This document shows, one piece after another, positions 25,141-33,502 of a stretch of 64,000 nucleotides of DNA. Source of the DNA: Ignavibacteria bacterium. GTDB lineage: Bacteria > Bacteroidota > Ignavibacteria > Ignavibacteriales > SURF-24. The stretch is taken from NCBI GenBank assembly GCA_025612245.1, contig JAAXKQ010000008.1, positions 62,001 to 126,000 of the forward strand, read 5' to 3'. Made by a program: the position numbers and the translations under genes. The notes beneath the pieces are model-generated. The model did no database searches, had not been told where the DNA came from, and was given only the letters and a program-made list of their open reading frames with translations. The stretch's first letter is position 1, and every line of letters begins with the position of its first letter.

Positions 25141-25581
25141 ATGGATAACTATCTGAAATACCGTTTCCTGGAACACACGGCTGATATTGCAGTTGAGGTC
25201 AGGGGTGAAACACTCGAGGAGCTCTTCGGTAATTCCGCTCAGGCCTGGCTCGAAACTGTGCTGGGCGGGGACTTCATACCTTATATTAATGACGTAAAAG
25301 ACGTCACCTTAAGGGAGCTTTCTTCAGAAGAGCTCCTGGTGGGCTTCCTAAGCGAACTCAATTACCTGCTTTTTGTCCACAGGTGGATCCCGGCACGCAT
25401 TAGCGGACTTACAATAGAAAAGGATAATGATGAGCTCTTTCTTATAGCCCGCCTGGAAGGAGAGGAGTTCTCAGTCGAAAGGCACTCCCTTAAAGAGGAA
25501 ATTAAGGCCGTAACCTTCCACAACATGAATATTGTTCAAAAAGGCAATGAGTTCGTAACAAGAATCGTCTTTGACATATAA
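25141..25581 (+). CDS. Archease, RtcB cofactor
   Basis: The 146-residue acidic protein fits the archease family. It has the N-terminal EHTADIAVEVRGETLEELF, with the conserved His and metal-binding Asp, and a C-terminal AVTFHNMNIV with conserved His ahead of a final Asp (VFDI). Archease helps RtcB take up GMP and turn over, and broadens its NTP use. The rtcB gene starts 26 bases downstream on the same strand, so the pair forms an operon for RNA ligation. Length is normal (about 140). Confidence 0.92.
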   Translation: MDNYLKYRFLEHTADIAVEVRGETLEELFGNSAQAWLETVLGGDFIPYINDVKDVTLRELSSEELLVGFLSELNYLLFVHRWIPARISGLTIEKDNDELFLIARLEGEEFSVERHSLKEEIKAVTFHNMNIVQKGNEFVTRIVFDI

Positions 25582-25607
25582 TAACTTAGTCTTTACAGGA
25601 TGAATTT

Positions 25608-27062
25608 ATGCTCGTAAACGGCATTGAACTGAATAAAATTTCGGATGAGCTCTGGGAAATCCCCCGCCACAAGGAAATGAGGGTCCCGGGCAGAATCTAC
25701 ATCTCCCGCGATATGATTGAATCCGGACTTCAGAACGACGAGGCAATTAACCAGGTGGTAAACGTTGCCCATCTGCCCGGCATACAGAAGTACAGCCTTG
25801 CCATGCCGGACATTCACTGGGGATACGGCTTCCCCATTGGAGGCGTTGCCGCAACCGACCTGAACGAGGGCGTCGTTTCACCCGGTGGCGTAGGCTACGA
25901 CATCAACTGCGGCGTAAGGCTTGCAGCAACTTCACTTGAATTTAAGCCCCTGGAGAAAAGAATTCCCAAACTTGTTGAAAATATGTTCAAAAATGTCCCA
26001 ACAGGCGTTGGCGCCAGCGGAGCAATAAAAAAAGTTTCCCCTCAGGAAATGAAACGCATCCTCCGCCAGGGCTCGCACTGGGCAATCGGTAACGGATTCG
26101 GAAGTGATGCCGACGCAGACTTTACCGAGGAATCGGGAATGCTTAAAAATGCCGACCCTGAAGGCGTTTTTGAAAGGGCAATTGAAAGAGGCTTGGACCA
26201 GGTGGGCACACTTGGCTCGGGAAACCACTTTATGGAAGTGGACGTGGTGGAGGAAATCTTTGAGGAGACTGTGGCCCGTGTGTTCGGGCTTTTTAAAGGA
26301 CAGCTGGTCGTCCTGATTCATACCGGCTCGCGCGGACTCGGCTACCAGGTCTGCGACGACTACCTGAAGGTGCTCCTTAAGGCCGAAAGTAAATACGGCT
26401 TCAGGCTGCCCGACCGCCAGCTTGCCTGCGCACCGGTAAGATCGGATGAGGGGCAGAGATACCTTGGCGCCATGCAGGCGGCGGCCAACTTTGCATGGAA
26501 CAACAGGCAGGTAATTATGCACCTGGCAAAGAAAAGTCTCATGGAAACCTTTAACATGCAGGAGTCGGAACTCGGCTTCCACCTTATCTATGACGTCTGC
26601 CATAATATTGCAAAAATCGAAGAGCACGATATCGACGGCAAAAAGAAAAAAGTATGCGTGCACCGTAAGGGAGCTACCAGGGCATTTGCACCCGGAAGCA
26701 GTAATATTCCCTTAAAATACAAGGACACCGGACAGCCCGTTATAATTCCCGGGGACATGGGGCGCTATTCTTACGTTATGGCGGGGACACAGAAAGCCAT
26801 GATGGAAACCTTCGGAAGCTCCTGCCACGGGGCAGGCAGAATGCAAAGCCGCCATCAGGCTCTTAAGCATGCAAAGGGACGCGATCTGGTTGCCGAATTA
26901 AACAAAAAGGGGATATCCATTCAGGCACACGGGCATAAAACAATTGCCGAGGAAATGCCGGAAGCCTATAAGGATGTAGCCGACGTGGTAAACGTAATGC
27001 ATAATGCCGGCATTACGCTCAAGGTGGCAAAGCTGAGGCCCGTGGGAGTGATAAAAGGTTAA
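25608..27062 (+). CDS. rtcB: RNA-splicing ligase RtcB (3'-phosphate/5'-OH ligase)
   Basis: The 484-residue protein is a full-length RtcB. Metal ligands include Cys101 in DINCGVRLAA and His residues in GSGNHFMEV and LIHTGSRGLG. The His that takes GMP is His407 in SCHGAGRMQSR, and the C-terminal GVIKG supplies the conserved Lys. RtcB joins RNA ends bearing 2',3'-cyclic phosphate or 3'-phosphate to 5'-OH, with Mn and GTP. In bacteria it is thought to repair cleaved tRNA or rRNA. It is the second gene of the archease operon. A degenerate copy of codons 6-46 lies at 23332-23414. Confidence 0.95.
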   Translation: MLVNGIELNKISDELWEIPRHKEMRVPGRIYISRDMIESGLQNDEAINQVVNVAHLPGIQKYSLAMPDIHWGYGFPIGGVAATDLNEGVVSPGGVGYDINCGVRLAATSLEFKPLEKRIPKLVENMFKNVPTGVGASGAIKKVSPQEMKRILRQGSHWAIGNGFGSDADADFTEESGMLKNADPEGVFERAIERGLDQVGTLGSGNHFMEVDVVEEIFEETVARVFGLFKGQLVVLIHTGSRGLGYQVCDDYLKVLLKAESKYGFRLPDRQLACAPVRSDEGQRYLGAMQAAANFAWNNRQVIMHLAKKSLMETFNMQESELGFHLIYDVCHNIAKIEEHDIDGKKKKVCVHRKGATRAFAPGSSNIPLKYKDTGQPVIIPGDMGRYSYVMAGTQKAMMETFGSSCHGAGRMQSRHQALKHAKGRDLVAELNKKGISIQAHGHKTIAEEMPEAYKDVADVVNVMHNAGITLKVAKLRPVGVIKG

Positions 27063-27067
27063 ATATC

Positions 27068-27093
27068 TGGGCCCGGTTTTCCATCCGGGCCCA
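27068..27093. terminator. GC-rich hairpin between rtcB and cysK
   Basis: TGGGCCCGG (27068-27076) pairs with CCGGGCCCA (27085-27093) across an 8-base loop. It lies 6 bases after the rtcB stop and 28 bases beyond the end of convergent cysK. There is no T-run, so it may act as a barrier to both polymerases rather than as a classic terminator. Confidence 0.55.
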
Positions 27094-27120
27094 TCCTTCA
27101 AAATAGACTGCCGCAATTCG

Positions 27121-28062
27121 TCAGGCTTTTTCAGCCTTTGCTTCGGCCTGGTCGAACAGCCCCTCAATTGAAAGGTATCTTTCTCCTGTATCATAACAGA
27201 AGGTTAATATGCGCTTGCCGTCCGGAATTTCAGGCAGCTTTTTTGCCACTGCGGCAAGTGCGGCTCCGGAAGAAATGCCAATAAAGAGCCCTTCTTCCCT
27301 TGCAGCCTTCAGTGCATACTCAAAAGCCTCGTCTTTTGTAACTTCAATTGTTCCGTCAAGCAGGTCTGTTTTCAGTATGCTCGGTATGAACCCGGCTCCA
27401 AGCCCCTGCAGCGGATGCGGCCCCGGCTTTCCTCCTCCTATTACGGGAGACAGGGAGGGCTCAACGGCAAAAACCTTCGTCGAAGGGAATCTTTCCTTCA
27501 GGACCTCGGCAACTCCCGTAATGTGCCCGCCGGTCCCGACGCCTGTAATGAAATAGTCAAAGCCGTCCGGGAAGTCCTTTACAATTTCCTGGGCTGTGGC
27601 GTCCCTGTGGATTTTAGTATTGGCCTCGTTGTCGAACTGCATCGGCATCCAGGCATTTTTGTTTTCCTTTACGAGCTCATTTGCCTTTTCAATTGCGCCT
27701 TTCATCCCTTTTTCTCTCGGCGTAAGCTCCAGTCTGGCGCCATATGCCGCCATAATTTTCCTGCGCTCCAAAGACATGCTTTCGGGCATTACAAGTATAA
27801 TTTCATACTTTTTGACGGCTGCAACCATTGCAAGGCCGATTCCCGTGTTGCCCGAGGTCGGTTCCACAATAACGCTGCCTTTATGGAGAATGCCTCTTCT
27901 TTCCGCGTCCTCAATCATCGATAAAGCAATCCTGTCCTTTATGCTGCCGCCCGGGTTAGCCTTTTCAAGTTTCATCCATACCTCAACCCTGCTGCTGAAA
28001 AGATTGTTAATTCTTACAGCAGGCGTGTTGCCTATGGTCTCCAGAACATTATTTGCCCTCAT
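27121..28062 (-). CDS. cysK: Cysteine synthase A (O-acetylserine sulfhydrylase)
   Basis: The 313-residue enzyme makes L-cysteine from O-acetylserine and sulfide. The PLP Lys is in [13 protein letters not shown] (near residue 42), the substrate loop is [12 protein letters not shown] (about 66-77), and the phosphate-binding Gly loop is [12 protein letters not shown] (about 172-183). It shows the usual CysK rather than CysM features and length. It follows the serine acetyltransferase gene by 25 bases in a cysE-cysK operon. A GGAAGAGGG ribosome-binding site lies in the gap. Confidence 0.94.
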   Translation of the reverse strand: MRANNVLETIGNTPAVRINNLFSSRVEVWMKLEKANPGGSIKDRIALSMIEDAERRGILHKGSVIVEPTSGNTGIGLAMVAAVKKYEIILVMPESMSLERRKIMAAYGARLELTPREKGMKGAIEKANELVKENKNAWMPMQFDNEANTKIHRDATAQEIVKDFPDGFDYFITGVGTGGHITGVAEVLKERFPSTKVFAVEPSLSPVIGGGKPGPHPLQGLGAGFIPSILKTDLLDGTIEVTKDEAFEYALKAAREEGLFIGISSGAALAAVAKKLPEIPDGKRILTFCYDTGERYLSIEGLFDQAEAKAEKA

Positions 28063-28087
28063 TTTGCGCCCTCTTCCTTTCTTTAGG

Positions 28088-28951
28088 TTAAATTGAATAA
28101 TTAATTGGCTCTTCTTCAGACTGTTTTATGCTTCTTACCTTAATTTCACTTTTGTGGTATACTATTGAATACGGCGGTACGCTCTGCGTAAGCCATACAT
28201 TACCGCCTATTACACTGTGATGCCCGATTACGGTTTCTCCGCCCAGAATGGTGGCGCCCGAATAAATTACCGAGTCACTTTCAATTGTAGGATGCCTTTT
28301 CGACTTTGCCATCTTTTTGCTTACGCTCAGGGCGCCAAGTGTCACACCCTGGTAGAGTTTTACATTATCCCCAATCATGCTCGTTTCGCCTATTACTATT
28401 CCGGTGCCGTGGTCAATAAAAAATGAATGACCGATCTCGGCTCCCGGGTGTATGTCAATTCCCGTCATCTGGTGCGCATATTCGGTAAGTATGCGCGGGA
28501 AAAACGGCACGTGCATCGCATAAAACTCGTGTGCAATCCTGTAGATCGCAATGGCAAAAAAACCCGGGTAGCTCATAATTACCTCGTCAATGCTCTCTGC
28601 TGCCGGGTCGCCCTTTAAGATAGCTTCTGCATCCAGCATGAGCTTTTCATGTATCACAGAGCTCCTGACGCAGAAACTCTCCGATATGTCATCCACCTGC
28701 ACGAGGATTGAGCTCTGCAGGGGCCTTAAGATATGGAGCAGCTTCTTCTTTATTAACAGTAGTTCAACTTCTATATCCTTCGGTGAATAAAATATTTTTT
28801 TCCCGAAATGCGGAAACAGTACCTGCAGGAATTCTTCGGCAAAATTCTGCACCTCGCTTTTTTCCGGCAGAATAACGTTTGGAGGCTGCCTTAGCCTGAA
28901 AAGTTTTGCCGAAAAAGATTCCGCCTGCATGCATTTTGTATTTGGATCCAT
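28088..28951 (-). CDS. cysE: Serine O-acetyltransferase (EpsC/CysE type)
   Basis: The 287-residue enzyme acetylates serine from acetyl-CoA, the first step to cysteine. An N-terminal helical region (about 1-150) is followed by the left-handed beta-helix of hexapeptide repeats, with [20 protein letters not shown] and [20 protein letters not shown]. Both the catalytic His-containing segment and the CoA loop are present. The long N-terminal extension matches the EpsC-like group of Bacteroidota. AGAAGG precedes the ATG at 28951. It is the first gene of the operon with cysK. Confidence 0.93.
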   Translation of the reverse strand: MDPNTKCMQAESFSAKLFRLRQPPNVILPEKSEVQNFAEEFLQVLFPHFGKKIFYSPKDIEVELLLIKKKLLHILRPLQSSILVQVDDISESFCVRSSVIHEKLMLDAEAILKGDPAAESIDEVIMSYPGFFAIAIYRIAHEFYAMHVPFFPRILTEYAHQMTGIDIHPGAEIGHSFFIDHGTGIVIGETSMIGDNVKLYQGVTLGALSVSKKMAKSKRHPTIESDSVIYSGATILGGETVIGHHSVIGGNVWLTQSVPPYSIVYHKSEIKVRSIKQSEEEPINYSI

Positions 28952-29142
28952 CTCAACCTTCTTCTAAGCTTATTTCTAACGGCAAAGGGCATAAATTGCC
29001 CGCATTCCCTGAACGGAATTTATATTTATAGTCACAAAAATTACTTTAAAAATCAACAGAACGGCAAAATAATATGCCTTATCCCGGTTTAGACGTGACA
29101 CCGGACAGAGGGTAGACGGCTGGTTTACATTTTCAGCACCTG

Positions 29143-29391
29143 GGTTTGACAAACTTCCTAAAAATCCGGAAGTTTGTCTTTCCTTTGAAACCTTTTCTTT
29201 ACAATCGGGAGGTCCGGAATGACGCGTCATTTCTTTTTTTTCGTACTTTCAGCATTTCTTTTGTTCTCTTTCTCTGATTCTTCTGCACAGGAGCCTCCTG
29301 TTAAGTGGGGAGAAATACCAATGGCCGACCTTCAGATGAAATCTTTCCCCCAGGATACCAATGCTACGGCACTCATTCTCTGCGATTACGG
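29143..29391 (+). repeat. 249-bp identical tract, copy 1 (leader plus 5' end of DUF3857 paralogue 1)
   Basis: These bases are identical to 31322-31570 at every position. They cover 76 bases of leader, including the hairpin and the GGGAGG ribosome-binding site, and the first 57 codons. The bases just outside both ends differ at once (G/C on the left, A/G on the right). The rest of the two genes is much more diverged. Confidence 0.95.
29148..29178 (+). promoter_or_regulatory. Leader hairpin of DUF3857 paralogue 1
   Basis: GACAAACTTCC (29148-29158) pairs perfectly with GGAAGTTTGTC (29168-29178) over a 9-base loop, and TTTCCTTT follows. It lies 40 bases ahead of the start codon, with no gene ending just upstream in this direction. 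It is therefore a leader element or attenuator rather than a terminator of a previous gene. The left arm overlaps a TTGACA hexamer (29146-29151), so a role as a -35 box or operator is equally possible. Confidence 0.5.
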
Positions 29392-31270
29392 AGAATCTTA
29401 CTTCGACAACAACCTTGATATAATATATAAAAGACACCTCAGGGTTAAGATACTTACTTCCAAGGGGTACAAATGGGCTTCCCACTCGGTGTCACTGTTT
29501 AAGGAAAACAACACAGAATCAATAAGAGACATAGAAGGCATGACTTACCGCCTGGATGAAAATGGTAATGTCATAAAGAATGAGCTGAACGAAAACGACA
29601 TATTCGAGGAAAAAATCAACGACAAATGGACTCGCTGCCGCTTCACGCTTCCGGCACTCCAGCCGGGCTGCGTAATTGAAATGCGCTATACCATAAGAAC
29701 CAGCAACCCCATAATGATGAGAGAATGGGCATTTCAGCATGATGAACCCGTACGCTGGAGCGAATACCGCGTTCGATTTCCTAAAAGGATTTCCTATTCG
29801 GGCATTCTGCAGGGCTATGAACAATTTGCAGTAAAAGAAAATGAAGAGGTTACACAGGTATTCTCCAGTACAGCACAATCCTTCCTGGGCACCTCCATCG
29901 CAAAATGCTGTCAGTGGCGCTGGGCTGTTAAGGATGCACCTGCCATCAGGGAGGAGCCTTTCATTACTACAACGGAAGATTATGTCAATAAGGTGAAAAT
30001 GCAGCTCGCCGGCTATGCCCGCCCGGAAGGAATGATAGAAAAAGTACTCAACGACTGGCCCGCACTTGTAAAGGAACTACTGGAACGCAGGGATTACTTC
30101 GGAAGAGTGGACGATACGAGAAAAGTCGGAAAGCTGGCCGAGAAAATTACCGGGGAAATTGAATCTCCCGAGGATAAGCTGAAAGCCATATACGACTGGC
30201 TCCGATATTCCGTCATCTGGTCCGGTGAGGAACGCCTCTTTCCCGAGCAGGACCCGGACGACCTTCTGGAATCTAAAAAAGGCAGTAATGCCGATATTAC
30301 AGTCCTGCTCCTGTCTTTACTGAAAAGCGTTGGCATAAAAGGAGAGCCGGTCATTCTAAGCACTCGCGAAAACGGCAGGGCCCTCGACCTTTACCCCATA
30401 ATTTCGCAGTTCAACTATGTTATTGCCCGGGTAACTCTGGACTCAAAGTCCTTCCTTCTGGATGCCACCGACCCGTACAGGCCGATGAGCCTGCTGCCTG
30501 AAAAGGTGCTTGATACAAAGGGATTGGTTCTGGACAATGAGGGTCACAAATGGATAGATGTTAAAGCCGACAGGACCAGCATGGATAATTCACTTGCCGT
30601 GCTCTCCGTCCTGGAGGATGGCTCCGTCTCCGGAAGCCTTCAGAAGGTGCTAACAGATTACAATTTGCTGAATCTCCGTCAGAAACTGGGCGGGAAAAAA
30701 GAAATTGAAATTGCACGCAGTAAATTTGATACCGATCGCTCGGGAATATCTATCGATTCAGCTGCTTTCAGCTATAAGGAAGATCCAAGTTTGTCCGTGA
30801 CAATAAAATCATCTTTCTCATCAAATTCATATGCACAGAAAAACGGTGAAACTATTTACATAAACCCCCAGGTAATTGACCGCATCTGGCAGAACCCTTT
30901 TAAGTCAGAGATAAGAAAGTTCCCCGTTGACTACGGCTATAAAAGAAAGATTTCAACTACTATAATTATTAACCTCCCCAACGGCTTTGAGCTCAAGGAA
31001 AAGCCAAAAGACATCTCAGTATACGGAGGAAAGAAGGACTTTTTATTTACTCGCCTTTCTGAGCTTCAGGGAAATACGCTTACCCTGAAAAGCAGCATTG
31101 AAATTAAATCGACACAGATGGATCCCGGACTCTACGAACCGCTGAAAGATTTCTATGCAAAAATAGTCTCGGCAGAATCCGAACAGGTAGTCTTATCCCG
31201 CATCAAGACTCCAGCCTTGTCCGGCGGCAGTCAAACGCCTCCAAAAACCGAGCCCACAGAAAAAAGGTAA
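29219..31270 (+). CDS. Secreted DUF3857/transglutaminase-like protein, catalytic residues lost (paralogue 1)
   Basis: The 683-residue protein has a signal peptide (MTRHFFFFVLSAFLLFSFSD, cut near residue 24). A DUF3857 beta-domain follows (about 40-250), then a transglutaminase-core-like domain (about 280-430) and a C-terminal beta-domain. At the site where active members have GDC, it reads GSN with Asn357 replacing the nucleophile. The catalytic His is Tyr400 (QFNYVI), while the Asp is kept (Asp415 in LLDATDP). It should thus be inactive as a protease or crosslinker and may bind ligand or structure a complex. GGGAGG precedes the ATG. It ends with its own terminator, before a paralogue with an identical leader. 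Confidence 0.88.
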   Translation: MTRHFFFFVLSAFLLFSFSDSSAQEPPVKWGEIPMADLQMKSFPQDTNATALILCDYGESYFDNNLDIIYKRHLRVKILTSKGYKWASHSVSLFKENNTESIRDIEGMTYRLDENGNVIKNELNENDIFEEKINDKWTRCRFTLPALQPGCVIEMRYTIRTSNPIMMREWAFQHDEPVRWSEYRVRFPKRISYSGILQGYEQFAVKENEEVTQVFSSTAQSFLGTSIAKCCQWRWAVKDAPAIREEPFITTTEDYVNKVKMQLAGYARPEGMIEKVLNDWPALVKELLERRDYFGRVDDTRKVGKLAEKITGEIESPEDKLKAIYDWLRYSVIWSGEERLFPEQDPDDLLESKKGSNADITVLLLSLLKSVGIKGEPVILSTRENGRALDLYPIISQFNYVIARVTLDSKSFLLDATDPYRPMSLLPEKVLDTKGLVLDNEGHKWIDVKADRTSMDNSLAVLSVLEDGSVSGSLQKVLTDYNLLNLRQKLGGKKEIEIARSKFDTDRSGISIDSAAFSYKEDPSLSVTIKSSFSSNSYAQKNGETIYINPQVIDRIWQNPFKSEIRKFPVDYGYKRKISTTIIINLPNGFELKEKPKDISVYGGKKDFLFTRLSELQGNTLTLKSSIEIKSTQMDPGLYEPLKDFYAKIVSAESEQVVLSRIKTPALSGGSQTPPKTEPTEKR

Positions 31271-31275
31271 AGTCC

Positions 31276-31301
31276 GGAAGATTTAATAAATCTTCCTTTT
31301 T
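31276..31301 (+). terminator. Intrinsic terminator of DUF3857 paralogue 1
   Basis: GGAAGATTTA (31276-31285) and TAAATCTTCC (31287-31296) form a stem of about 8 paired bases with a small loop, followed by five T residues. It lies 5 bases after the stop codon. Paralogue 2 therefore needs its own promoter, which must lie in or just before the duplicated leader. Confidence 0.8.
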
Positions 31302-31321
31302 GCCCGGATTTATCGTCTTCC

Positions 31322-31570
31322 GGTTTGACAAACTTCCTAAAAATCCGGAAGTTTGTCTTTCCTTTGAAACCTTTTCTTTACAATCGGGAGGTCCGGAATG
31401 ACGCGTCATTTCTTTTTTTTCGTACTTTCAGCATTTCTTTTGTTCTCTTTCTCTGATTCTTCTGCACAGGAGCCTCCTGTTAAGTGGGGAGAAATACCAA
31501 TGGCCGACCTTCAGATGAAATCTTTCCCCCAGGATACCAATGCTACGGCACTCATTCTCTGCGATTACGG
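31322..31570 (+). repeat. 249-bp identical tract, copy 2 (leader plus 5' end of DUF3857 paralogue 2)
   Basis: Base-for-base identical to 29143-29391, lying 2,179 bases downstream. It includes the leader hairpin (31327-31357), the GGGAGG ribosome-binding site and the first 57 codons of paralogue 2. Confidence 0.95.
31327..31357 (+). promoter_or_regulatory. Leader hairpin of DUF3857 paralogue 2
   Basis: Second copy of the 11-bp stem seen at 29148-29178. Since the preceding gene already has its own terminator at 31276-31301, this hairpin is better read as part of the leader of paralogue 2. Confidence 0.5.
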
Positions 31571-33500
31571 GGAATCTACTTTCGACGATGATTTTAACAT
31601 AATTTTTAAGAGACACCTCAGGGTTAAGATTCTTACGGCTAAGGGATACGACTGGGGTACACATTCAGTAACAATTCTGACTAAGGAAGGAACTGAGTCC
31701 ATAGACGATATAGAAGGCGTAACTTACCGCCTGGACGACAAGGGCAATATCGTTAAAAACGAGATGGAAAGCGATGATATTTTTAAGGAAAAATTAAGCG
31801 ATGGCTGGACACGCTACCGCTTCACGCTCCCGGCACTCCAGCCCGGCTGCGTAATCGAAATGCGCTACAAAATCATAAGCAACAGCATCGGAAGAATGAG
31901 AGACTGGGTTTTCCAGTACAGCGAACCCGTACGCTGGAGCGAATACCGCATGCGCAGCCCAAAAGTAATTGCTTATTCAGACATAACCCTGGGCTATGAA
32001 CCGCTTACTATAGACGACAGGGAAGACGTAACACAGTATTTCTCAGGCTCTGCCGCGGCATATATTGGACAGTCAATGGTGGACTGCACACAAAGGCGCT
32101 GGGTCCTCAAAGACGCACCTGCAATCCGCGAAGAACCCTTTATTACAACAACCGATGATTATAAGACCCGGCTCGACGTTCAGCTTGCAGGATACGCTTT
32201 CTCCGGCGGAGGCTCTAAGAAAGTGCTCAACGACTGGCCAACCGTGGTAAAAGATCTCATGAATGATAATGAATTCTATAAGATAATAGACGATACAAGG
32301 CAGGTCAGAAAACTGGCTGAAAAACTGACCGCAGGACTTCAGTCGCCGGAGGCTAAAATGAGAGCCATCTACGACTGGGTCCGCACCTCAATCGTCTGGT
32401 CGGGCGAACAGAGAATTTTTGCCCACCAGGAGGTGGACGACCTTCTGGACTCTAAAAAGGGCAATAATGCCGAGATCTCTTTTTTACTCATTTCTCTTCT
32501 TAAATGCGCCGGCATTGAGGCCGACCCGGTTATACTGAGCACCCGCTCAAACGGTGCGGTCCAGGATGTTTACCCAATCGTTTCACAGTTTAATTACCTG
32601 ATAGTTAGAGCATCTGTTGGCTCCAGGTATTACCTGCTCGATGCAACGGACCCTTACCGCCCCATGGACCTGCTGCCCGTAAAGGTGCTCAATACAAGAG
32701 GGCTGGTTATAAGAGAAAAGAACTTCGGCTGGGTGGCTGTAAATGCCGATAGGGTAAACCTTGGTAATTCATTCGCCTCACTTTCTCTTTCCTCCGACGG
32801 CTCTCTTAAGGGCAGGCTTGAAGAAAACATTTCTCCATACGGCAGCCTGAAGCTGCGCCAGAAGCCTAATGATAAAAAAGATATTGACATAGCCAGGGAT
32901 GAATTTGAAACCGACAGGTCGGGTATTACCCTGGATTCAGTTTTAATTACAAATAAAGACAGCCTTGAGCTTCCTTTGAATATTAAGGCCTCTTTCTCGT
33001 CTTCTTCCTATGCACAAAAAAACGGAGACATGATATATCTGAACCCGCAGATATTAGACCGCCTTTGGGAAAACCCTCTTAAGACCCCGGTAAGAAAGTT
33101 CCCGGTAGATTACGCATATAAAAGCAAACACACCACTGTAATTGAAATTAATATCCCTGAAGGCTTTGAAGTAAAGGAAAAGTTAAAGGACGTTTCTGTC
33201 TTCGGCGGCGCAAGGGCGCTTTCTTTTACACGCCAGACTAAAGTGGAAGGCAATAAGCTCAGCCTTTGCTGCACCATGGAAATTAAGGAATCCCAGATTA
33301 AACCAAAATTCTACGACCAGCTCAGGGATTTTTACGCCGCTGTCGTTTCGGCCACTTCAGAACAGATTGTCTTATCCCGCATCCCGGTTCAAACCGTTGA
33401 ACTCACTGCACCGGCTTCCGGCAAAGATTCACCCCAAAAGACGGATCTTCCGGGTAATACGGTAAAGAAAACTTCTAAAACAAAAAAGGGGAAAGGCTGA
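31398..33500 (+). CDS. Secreted DUF3857/transglutaminase-like protein, catalytic residues lost (paralogue 2)
   Basis: The 700-residue protein shares its signal peptide and first 60 residues exactly with paralogue 1. It then diverges but keeps the same domain order and the same numbering of the dead active site: Asn357 for Cys (KGNNAE), Tyr400 for His (FNYLIV), Asp415 retained (LLDATDP). A Lys-rich tail (TVKKTSKTKKGKG) extends the C-terminus. The next paralogue begins 2 bases after its stop, so they are translated from one message. Duplication, with later homogenisation of the 5' end, explains the pattern. Confidence 0.88.
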   Translation: MTRHFFFFVLSAFLLFSFSDSSAQEPPVKWGEIPMADLQMKSFPQDTNATALILCDYGESTFDDDFNIIFKRHLRVKILTAKGYDWGTHSVTILTKEGTESIDDIEGVTYRLDDKGNIVKNEMESDDIFKEKLSDGWTRYRFTLPALQPGCVIEMRYKIISNSIGRMRDWVFQYSEPVRWSEYRMRSPKVIAYSDITLGYEPLTIDDREDVTQYFSGSAAAYIGQSMVDCTQRRWVLKDAPAIREEPFITTTDDYKTRLDVQLAGYAFSGGGSKKVLNDWPTVVKDLMNDNEFYKIIDDTRQVRKLAEKLTAGLQSPEAKMRAIYDWVRTSIVWSGEQRIFAHQEVDDLLDSKKGNNAEISFLLISLLKCAGIEADPVILSTRSNGAVQDVYPIVSQFNYLIVRASVGSRYYLLDATDPYRPMDLLPVKVLNTRGLVIREKNFGWVAVNADRVNLGNSFASLSLSSDGSLKGRLEENISPYGSLKLRQKPNDKKDIDIARDEFETDRSGITLDSVLITNKDSLELPLNIKASFSSSSYAQKNGDMIYLNPQILDRLWENPLKTPVRKFPVDYAYKSKHTTVIEINIPEGFEVKEKLKDVSVFGGARALSFTRQTKVEGNKLSLCCTMEIKESQIKPKFYDQLRDFYAAVVSATSEQIVLSRIPVQTVELTAPASGKDSPQKTDLPGNTVKKTSKTKKGKG

Positions 33501-33502
33501 AA

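Noticed and set aside
29219-29230. Perfect 12-bp palindrome ATGACGCGTCAT over the start codon of DUF3857 paralogue 1 (also at 31398-31409)
   Set aside because: It is simply the coding sequence for MTRH plus chance symmetry. It explains why a minus-strand frame beginning MTRH also appears there. With no loop it is a poor RNA hairpin, and it is duplicated only because the tract was copied.
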